Origin: Desulfocucumis sp964643075 | GTDB taxonomy: Bacteria > Bacillota > Desulfotomaculia > Desulfotomaculales > Desulfocucumaceae | Direction of reading: 5' to 3' | Length of the DNA: 64,000 bases | Assembly (NCBI GenBank): GCA_964643075.1 | Contig: CAZXQO010000022.1 | Span: 10,203 to 74,202 of the forward strand | In this document: one piece after another, positions 58,384 to 64,000 of the stretch | Numbering within the stretch: the first letter of the stretch is position 1 | How the letters are laid out: every line of letters starts with the position of its first letter | Program-made: the position numbers and the translations under genes | Notes under the pieces: model-generated | What the model was told of the DNA's origin: nothing | What the model saw: only the letters and a program-made list of their open reading frames with translations | The model's database searches: none

Positions 58384-59043
58384 ATGGATAAAAAGAAAAA
58401 AATAATGCTGGCGGTGCTGGGCACTATGGTTGTTATCCTGCTCGCTGTTAGCGGTTACTATTGGTATATGAATATGCATTACGTGAAGACGGATGACGCC
58501 AGGATCGACGCCACCATAATTAATGTCAGCCCCCAGATTTCGGGTAAGATCGCCGAAATGTATGTTGCCGAAGGCGACAGTGTAAAAGAGGGTGATACCA
58601 TAGCTCGTCAGGTTGATTTTTCCCTGCCCCAGGGGACTAACCTGGATATGGCGGTAATTAAATCCCCGATAAGCGGCACGATAGTGAAGAAAATAGGGAA
58701 TGTTGGCGAAGTGGGAGTACCCGGCCAGCCTGTGGCCAAGGTAGCCGATTTAAACAGTGTTTACCTGTCGGCCAATGTGGAGGAAACATCGCTATACAAA
58801 GTTAAGCCTGGTCAGTTTGTTGACTTTACCGTTGATGCCTTTCCCGGTGTAAGTTTTAAGGGTGAGGTAACCTCCATCGGCGAAGCCACTAATTCGGTCT
58901 TTTCCCTGTTGCCCAGTATGAACACAGGGGGCAATTACACCAAGGTGGTGCAGCGTATCCCGGTTAAAATTGCTATTAGCGACTATAATGACTGCAGGCT
59001 GCTGCCGGGTATGAACGCCTTTGTTAAAATCCATATAAAGTAG
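58384..59043 (+). CDS. Short EmrA/HlyD-type adaptor without the coiled-coil hairpin
   Basis: 219 residues against the usual 330-400. One N-terminal helix, then lipoyl half VSPQISGKIAEMYVAEGDSV, directly followed by the second half AVIKSPISGTIVKKIGNVGE, so the long helical hairpin is absent; then the barrel (VDFTVDAFPGVSFKGEV, PVKIAISDYNDCRLLPGM). Since a monoderm cell has no outer-membrane channel to reach, a minimal adaptor is plausible. It precedes the EmrB-like pump by 35 bases. Confidence 0.88.
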   Translation: MDKKKKIMLAVLGTMVVILLAVSGYYWYMNMHYVKTDDARIDATIINVSPQISGKIAEMYVAEGDSVKEGDTIARQVDFSLPQGTNLDMAVIKSPISGTIVKKIGNVGEVGVPGQPVAKVADLNSVYLSANVEETSLYKVKPGQFVDFTVDAFPGVSFKGEVTSIGEATNSVFSLLPSMNTGGNYTKVVQRIPVKIAISDYNDCRLLPGMNAFVKIHIK

Positions 59044-59077
59044 GTGCGTGCCGGTGTCGGAATTAAAGGGAAAGGTT

Positions 59078-60829
59078 ATGACCGAGCCCGCCGGTAATCA
59101 CAACGGCCTGCCCGGCAGCATACCCTGGCTGGCGTTGATGATACTGATTTTTGGCTCATTTATGGCAATATTGGACGGCAGTATTGTCAATGTGGCGCTC
59201 CCCAAGCTGATGGCCATTTTCGGCGTAACAGCCGACTCTATTCAATGGGTGATGACGGCATACCTGCTTGTCTCCGGCGTTGTGGTACCGCTGACCGGTT
59301 TTTTAAGCATCCGTTTTGGCAGCAAGCAGATATATATTTTTTCACTGGTGGTTTTCACCATAGGCTCGGCAGCATGCGCCCTGTCCTGGAACAACGATTC
59401 ACTGGTGACGGCCAGGGTGCTGCAGGCCATAGGGGGAGGCATGATTATGCCTGTGAGCATGACTATGATTTTCATGATCGTGCCCCGGGAAAAAATAGGC
59501 ATGGCCATGGGCATATGGGGCATTTCCGCCATGGTCGCTCCTACTGTGGGGCCGACCCTTGGCGGTTATCTGGTTGATAATTTCGGCTGGGAATGGATTT
59601 TCACAATTAATATTCCCTTAGGTATGGTCACCGTATTTCTAGCCTATATTCTGCTTGGCGAAACTCCCCGGCGCAAGGATTTAAAGCCGGACATACCGGG
59701 GATTATGCTGAGCGGGGTGGCCTGCTTCTGCATTCTGCTGGCGCTCAGCAAGGGACAGGATAAGGGCTGGACTTCACTGTACATCGTTAACCTTTTTATA
59801 ATATCAGTCTTTTGCTTTGTTATGTTTATCATGTGGGAGCGAATAACGCCACACCCTCTCATAAATATGAGTTTATTCAGTAACAGGACCTTCAGTATAA
59901 CCTTGTTAGCCATTTCTTTCGTTACCTTATGCTTGTTTTCTGTGATTTTCCTGATCCCGCTTTATGCTCAGAATATTTTAAATTACACACCCATGCAAAC
60001 CGGGTTACTGATGGCACCTTCGGCGCTAACTATGGGCTTAATGATGCCCCTGAGCGGCAGGCTTTTTGATAAGATAGGCGCTTTACCCCTCTGTGTGCTT
60101 GGACTTGGCATCACGGTTATAACAACCTTTCAGTTGCATACCATTACATACAACACCAGTTATTATGAACTGCAGTGGCTGCTGGTTAAGCGGGCTTTCG
60201 GCATTGGCATGGCTTTCATGCCGCTGTCCACTGCTGGTATGAACACCGTGCCACCCTTTATGCTGGCCGGCGCTTCTGCGTTAAACAATCTGGTCAGGCA
60301 AATCGCATCTTCATTTGGCATAGCTTATTTAACCTATGTAATGCTGCACAGGCAGGATTATCACGCAGCTATGCTGTCCGAAACAGCCAACTGGTCATCA
60401 CCCGCTACTGTGGACGCTATCAATGGAATTAAGGGCTCTCTGATACAGTATGGAATGGGGCCACAGTCTGCGGCCATGGGCGCGCCTGGAATACTATCTT
60501 CCATCGTTAAAAGGGAAGCTTTTATATCCGGCATCGCGGATGCCTTTGTAGTGGCCGCAATCATTGTGGCGCTGGCCATTCCCCTGTGCCTATTTCTGGG
60601 TAAAAAGACGGTGGAGGATGAGAGACAGAAGCAGCTAAAATTGTTTGCCCACCTTGCCCCCCCTGGAATGGGCAGGCCTCCGGGCGCTAGTGGCCCTCCC
60701 GATCCTGGTGGACCACATGGTGGGGGAGGACCACCAGGGAAACCTCCCGGAGCACCGTCTGGCAGGCCGGATGGAGGGCCGCCGGGAATCCCGTCGGATG
60801 AGCCCTTCCAAGGGGCAGCAGTCCGTTAG
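59078..60829 (+). CDS. EmrB/QacA-type DHA2 drug exporter with Pro/Gly-rich tail
   Basis: About 583 residues, 14 helices. DHA2 marks: LDGSIVNVALPKLM, WVMTAYLLVSGVVVPL, GSAACALSWN, ARVLQAIGGGMIMPVSM, GWEWIFTINIPLG. ATG 59078 has AAAGGGAAAGG upstream; GTG 59048 is an alternative. The last 60 residues are an unusual Pro/Gly-rich tail (PPGMGRPPG, PDPGGPHGGGGPPGKPPG) predicted to be disordered in the cytosol. Works with the adaptor encoded before it. Confidence 0.9.
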   Translation: MTEPAGNHNGLPGSIPWLALMILIFGSFMAILDGSIVNVALPKLMAIFGVTADSIQWVMTAYLLVSGVVVPLTGFLSIRFGSKQIYIFSLVVFTIGSAACALSWNNDSLVTARVLQAIGGGMIMPVSMTMIFMIVPREKIGMAMGIWGISAMVAPTVGPTLGGYLVDNFGWEWIFTINIPLGMVTVFLAYILLGETPRRKDLKPDIPGIMLSGVACFCILLALSKGQDKGWTSLYIVNLFIISVFCFVMFIMWERITPHPLINMSLFSNRTFSITLLAISFVTLCLFSVIFLIPLYAQNILNYTPMQTGLLMAPSALTMGLMMPLSGRLFDKIGALPLCVLGLGITVITTFQLHTITYNTSYYELQWLLVKRAFGIGMAFMPLSTAGMNTVPPFMLAGASALNNLVRQIASSFGIAYLTYVMLHRQDYHAAMLSETANWSSPATVDAINGIKGSLIQYGMGPQSAAMGAPGILSSIVKREAFISGIADAFVVAAIIVALAIPLCLFLGKKTVEDERQKQLKLFAHLAPPGMGRPPGASGPPDPGGPHGGGGPPGKPPGAPSGRPDGGPPGIPSDEPFQGAAVR

Positions 60830-60868
60830 TCACCACCAACAACATGCCGAATATTGCCTCCCGCGTAA

Positions 60869-60938
60869 ATACATGTTTTACCTATTGAATTCAGGCCCCA
60901 TGGTAAAACATGATAGACAGTAAAGAAAACATGTATTG
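60869..60938 (+). promoter_or_regulatory. Repeated ACATGTTTTAC-type sites before the XRE gene
   Basis: ACATGTTTTACC (60871-60882) is inverted as GGTAAAACATG (60902-60912), and a further AAAACATGTATT lies at 60927-60938. The three related sites span the promoter of the XRE regulator and could be its operators. A terminator role for the first pair is possible but no T-run follows. Confidence 0.4.
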
Positions 60939-60965
60939 CAATGGGTGCAGAAGGTGATCACCGGC

Positions 60966-61223
60966 ATGGATAACCGGCTGAGAAAAATAAGGAGAGCCCG
61001 CGATGTGACCCAGGAGGAACTGGCCAGGGCGGTATATGCCACCAGGCAGGCCATTATAGCCATAGAGAAGGGGCGGGTCAAAAGGCCCTCCGACGAATTG
61101 ATGGTGGCCATTGCCAAATATTTCGGCATGAAGGTAGAGGAAATTTTTTTTACCCCCCTTGTACAACATGTATTACAAGAAGTTTCCGGCGGGGAGGTGA
61201 ACCGCAATGAGCAAAAAGGCTGA
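60966..61223 (+). CDS. XRE-family HTH regulator
   Basis: 85 residues, ATG 60966 with GAAGGTGAT upstream. HTH: LRKIRRARDVTQEELARAVY, ATRQAIIAIEKGRVKRPSDE, then IAKYFGMKVEEIFF, the standard short XRE domain, plus a tail. It overlaps the next gene by 17 bases, so the two are co-translated. Confidence 0.88.
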   Translation: MDNRLRKIRRARDVTQEELARAVYATRQAIIAIEKGRVKRPSDELMVAIAKYFGMKVEEIFFTPLVQHVLQEVSGGEVNRNEQKG

Positions 61224-61503
61224 TTTTCAGGCCAGGATTAAGAGGATAGAAATAACCAGTAAAATATTAAAGGATGGCTGGCGGCAGGCCATCAGGGTGG
61301 TTCTGGACGACATCGCCCTGACCAATGAAAACCTGCTGGAGCTAAGGCAGTTCAGGCCGAATGAGAGCGTGACCGTGATCATCAGACCCGTTCCGGCGAT
61401 TGTGGCGGCAAACATTACCGGGGAAGACATTCCGCTGGTGGAAATCTGCGAGGATGAAGGAGCGCCCTGCCTGGGCAAGGTGGAAAAAGCCTGGGAATTC
61501 TAG
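61207..61503 (+). CDS. Hypothetical 98-residue partner of the XRE regulator
   Basis: No family recognised. Begins MSKKADFQARIKRIEIT. Beta-rich middle (GWRQAIRVVLDDIALT, ESVTVIIRPVPAIVAA) and acidic C-terminus with CEDEGAPC. GGAGGTG at 61193-61199 precedes ATG 61207. The overlap with the HTH gene suggests a regulator plus effector or sensor pair; it lacks toxin signatures. Confidence 0.65.
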   Translation: MSKKADFQARIKRIEITSKILKDGWRQAIRVVLDDIALTNENLLELRQFRPNESVTVIIRPVPAIVAANITGEDIPLVEICEDEGAPCLGKVEKAWEF

Positions 61504-61602
61504 GGGTGCGGGAATTGATTTTCTTTATAATGGCTTTTGTTATATTTCAGCGAGTTTTGGTCAATCATAGTTGGTAATATTTACTCCTATTGGGGGGATG
61601 GT

Positions 61603-62562
61603 ATGAAAAGGTCAGGTAATGGAAAGGTGTATATAACTTTATTAATTGTCTTGTTGCTGGGGTTATCCGGTTATATATTGAGAGATCACTTGAACACGAA
61701 CGGATGGGGAATGCCGTGGACAATTAATAAAGAAAAAATCCACGCAAGTAAAACCGCATCAGTAAGAGAGAATTTATACAGGAATCAGGGGACTGCCGCT
61801 GCAGCCGATAACAAAGAAAACGGGGCAGGGATTAAGTCTGGGGATAAGCAGGGTGCTGCACTTTTAAATTACAAGTACGGCTGGGGATTAAAGTTAAACA
61901 ACGAGCACCGCCAGCCAGAAATGCCGTCCTCAATAAGCAGCACCCTGAATAAATATGGCGCGTACTGGATCGGCAGCCCCAGGGAAAAGGTGGTTTACCT
62001 TACTTTTGACGAGGGCTACGAAAATGGTTATACCACAAAAATTCTAGATACCCTTAAGGCCAACGGTGTCAAAGCAGCCTTTTTTGTCACTGGCCATTAC
62101 CTGAAGACCCAGCCGGAGTTGGTCAAGCGCATGGTGGAAGAGGGACACATTGTTGGCAATCATACAAACACCCATCCCAGCCTACCGGATGTTTCCGATG
62201 AGCAGATAAAAGAAGAATTGCAGGTTGTAGAGAAGATGTACGAAGACATCACCGGCAAGAAGAATATGAAATACCTGCGCCCGCCCAAGGGCGAGTACAG
62301 CGAGCGCACACTGGCAGTGACCAGGGAATTGGGTTATCACAATATCTTCTGGAGCATGGCCATGGTGGACTGGGTACCCATGCCGGGCGGTCCTATGCAA
62401 TCCTATCGGGGGGTAATGGATAACCTCCATAATGGTGCGTTAATATTGCTGCACGCAGTGTCCAAGGACAACACCATGGCACTGGATAGTATACTCAAAG
62501 ACATTAAGGCGCAGGGATATACCTTTAAATCACTGGATGATCTGGCTAAAAAGTCATCATAA
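61603..62562 (+). CDS. pdaA: Polysaccharide deacetylase, PdaA-like
   Basis: 319 residues, ATG 61603 with GGGGGGAT upstream. N-terminal helix (VYITLLIVLLLGLSGYIL), then a spacer, then the NodB domain: VVYLTFDEGYENGYTTKIL (catalytic Asp), AAFFVTGHYLKTQPELV, VGNHTNTHPSLP (metal His pair), LRPPKGEYSERTL, and WSMAMVDW. The PMPGGPMQSY insertion is typical of PdaA muramic-delta-lactam deacetylases of spore cortex, indicating a sporulating host. Confidence 0.88.
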   Translation: MKRSGNGKVYITLLIVLLLGLSGYILRDHLNTNGWGMPWTINKEKIHASKTASVRENLYRNQGTAAAADNKENGAGIKSGDKQGAALLNYKYGWGLKLNNEHRQPEMPSSISSTLNKYGAYWIGSPREKVVYLTFDEGYENGYTTKILDTLKANGVKAAFFVTGHYLKTQPELVKRMVEEGHIVGNHTNTHPSLPDVSDEQIKEELQVVEKMYEDITGKKNMKYLRPPKGEYSERTLAVTRELGYHNIFWSMAMVDWVPMPGGPMQSYRGVMDNLHNGALILLHAVSKDNTMALDSILKDIKAQGYTFKSLDDLAKKSS

Positions 62563-62632
62563 ATTGCCGGCAATTCTGTTGTTATATATCATTCGCAAGT
62601 TTTAGAATTAAAAAATAAACGCATATCCCAAT

Positions 62633-62674
62633 AGAGAGAAGGCTTTTAAGTTAAAAGGCCTTCTCTCTTTTTTT
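62633..62674 (+). terminator. Terminator after pdaA
   Basis: AGAGAGAAGGC (62633-62643) pairs with GCC-TTCTCTCT (62658-62668), then seven T. Confidence 0.88.
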
Positions 62675-62682
62675 CTATTAGT

Positions 62683-62893
62683 ACTACAGCGTAAACTAAA
62701 AGTTAGCGGAGCCATGGGGACGGTTATAAGGTACGGGGACACACCCCTGCGGGGAATGTCCCCAACGTATGCTTCCGAAGCGCAGCGATAGAATCGGGGA
62801 CATTCCTCCGACCCCAAAGCCAGGCTCCAAATGGAGGTGTGTCCCCATACCTTAATCGGGAAAGCGATGGAACCGTCCCCATGGCGTAGTGCT
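62683..62893. repeat. MITE-like dispersed repeat, copy 2
   Basis: Starts ACTACAGCGTAA and carries AGTTAGCGGAGCC, GGGGACGGTTATAAGG, GGGGACACACCCCTGCGGGG, AATGTCCCCAACG, GAAGCGCAGCGATAGAA and GGAACCGTCCCCATGGCGTAG in the same order as the copy at 50846. It has an extra inner segment with GGGGACATTCCTCCGA and GGAGGTGTGTCCCC, which can fold back on the left half. The flanking 62894-63060 holds nothing recognised. Confidence 0.75.
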
Positions 62894-63075
62894 GCTCCCG
62901 CTGTGTGAGCGGTTTATTGCTGTTATTTACGGCAGGTAATATTTTGGATATAAAAATAATACTTTTGTATTAAATAAAATAATACTATCGGGTCTATTGA
63001 TTTTTCTCTATTTTTGTTACATTAATTATGTGTCGGAACGGTTGGTTTGATTAAATTGAAAGGAGTTGCAAGAGA

Positions 63076-63337
63076 GTAAAAAACATTTTGTCGGGATCTA
63101 TATTAGTTGACTGTATCGTTGCCGCTTTACTGGCGCTTGTTTCGTCAGACGGGCCCACCCCGGCGTCGGCTTTAGAGAAGCCCAAAGCGTCGTCTGATTT
63201 CATGCAACGGCCATTTCCAAGAACGCCGTTTATCTGACCTGGAAAGATAATTGTGTCCCCAATAGAGCCTGGGCAGCGAGGTGAAGTGGGACGGTAACGC
63301 TTCGAAAGTTATTATTATTAATAAATCGCAGGAATAA
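63076..63337 (+). pseudogene. Decayed secreted fibronectin-III-like protein
   Basis: Read over three frames: VKNILSGSILVDCIVAALLA (signal peptide; the start codon now reads GTA), ASALEKPKASSDF, then FHATAISKNAVYLTWKDN, then LGSEVKWDGNASKVIIINKS with TAA at 63335. The YLTWKDN strand is like an FN3 domain. Two frameshifts and the lost start codon make it inactive. AAAGGAG remains at 63059-63065. Confidence 0.6.
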
Positions 63338-63349
63338 GTGGAGGGTAAC

Positions 63350-63904
63350 ATGCGTTTAAAATTATGTCTGGCGCTTTTGATGTTTAGTGTGCTCCTGTTT
63401 GTTGCAGGCTGTGGCAGTTCCGGCAAGATCGGTGCGTCGCAGGGGGATACCGGGGGAGCGCAAGAGACAGGGGCGGCTAAGGGGCTGATTGACCCCTGCA
63501 CGCTGCTGACCAAGTCCGAGGCGGAAGCTGCCCTGGGCGAGACGGTAAAGGAGCCTGAATTAAAGGATACTAAGAATCCGCTGGGGCAGAAGATTTGCTT
63601 CTATGCACCAGTGTCGGATAAATCGGATAGGTTTATCCAGTTATCTGTAGTGCAAAATGAGGGCATGACGAAAAACCTGCGTGATTCGGGTTATAACGTA
63701 AAGCAGCTTTACGAGGAAACCAAAAAAAACCTTACGGATGCCAAGCCCGTAACAGGTATAGGGGACGATGCGTTCTGGGGCACCAATGGTCTTCACATCT
63801 TAAAGGGTAATGAATACCTCAACATCAGTGTGGGCAACACCAGTAAGCCGGGAAACCTGGAACTGGCCAAGGGTCTGGCGGAGAAGGTAGTCGGCCGTTT
63901 ATAG
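63350..63904 (+). CDS. Secreted lipoprotein, DUF3558-like
   Basis: 184 residues; ATG 63350 with TGGAGGG upstream. Lipobox LLFVAGCGSSG, then a Gly/Ala linker. The DPCTLLTKSEAEAALGETV motif and GIGDDAFWG resemble DUF3558-type or related lipoproteins that begin with DPC.LLT..EA...LG. Binding role unknown. Nothing further is recognised to the end of the window. Confidence 0.7.
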   Translation: MRLKLCLALLMFSVLLFVAGCGSSGKIGASQGDTGGAQETGAAKGLIDPCTLLTKSEAEAALGETVKEPELKDTKNPLGQKICFYAPVSDKSDRFIQLSVVQNEGMTKNLRDSGYNVKQLYEETKKNLTDAKPVTGIGDDAFWGTNGLHILKGNEYLNISVGNTSKPGNLELAKGLAEKVVGRL

Positions 63905-64000
63905 CGGCTGGCGCAAAAATTGTGGAAACGGGAACCCCTGATTAGTCACAATGTCATTAACTTTAGAAAAATCGAAAAAGAAACATATGTAAGGGATAGT

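Overview
The window reads as a chromosome segment of a sporulating, probably strictly anaerobic, low-to-mid GC Firmicute of the Desulfotomaculum/Pelotomaculum (Peptococcaceae-like) type. This placement is an inference from gene content: an SLH-anchored surface protein, a PdaA-type spore deacetylase, FmdE, a CooT-like nickel protein, four full-length cobalamin riboswitch aptamers plus one riboswitch fragment, and frequent TTG/GTG starts. No rRNA, tRNA or CRISPR array was seen.

The main theme is metal and corrinoid supply. Region 1 (2.5-4.8 kb) is a B12-riboswitch-controlled cobO-cbiK unit, with an exported cobaltochelatase. Region 2 (5.7-14.6 kb) is a second riboswitch operon. It encodes a large SLH-anchored protein with the domain order of animal intrinsic factor/transcobalamin (alpha/alpha barrel then DUF4430), a membrane-tethered DUF4430 protein, a complete ECF transporter (T, fused A-A', S) and a membrane-anchored seven-repeat propeller protein. 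I read it as a corrinoid capture-and-import system. Region 3 (14.96-16.6 kb) is a partial duplicate of region 1: promoter, riboswitch, decayed cobO, intact cbiZ, decayed cbiK. Region 4 (16.7-19.7 kb) is a cbiM(N)QO-type Ni/Co ECF transporter. Region 5 (28.3-31.4 kb) is a riboswitch-controlled cbiMNQO cobalt transporter.

Interleaved are fmdE and cooT (20.8-21.9 kb), a flavodoxin-ferredoxin fusion (24.2 kb), and three generations of a Ni/oligopeptide-type ABC importer. Two of these are wrecked (19.8-20.2 and 25.3-27.8 kb) and one is intact with a linked methyltransferase (36.9-43.1 kb). Five loci share an undescribed-looking leader: hairpins with an A(C/U)GAA pentaloop between C and G, the last of which is mutually exclusive with an intrinsic terminator. 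Two leaders (24.0 and 36.7 kb) also share a near-identical promoter. This is my best candidate for a new regulatory system.

From 31.4 to 36.7 kb lies an AT-rich, minus-strand island of membrane proteins bounded by dead IS21, IS110 and IS256 fragments. From 44.5 kb onward come copper homeostasis (csoR-copA-copZ), a Fur-family regulator with a zinc ABC importer, a divergent tRNA-guanine-transglycosylase-like protein beside a frame-disrupted Cys-rich gene, an ABC-2 exporter, a metallophosphoesterase, a MarR-controlled efflux set, a small XRE regulator pair, a PdaA-like deacetylase and a lipoprotein. A dispersed MITE-like repeat occurs at 20.2, 50.9 and 62.7 kb.
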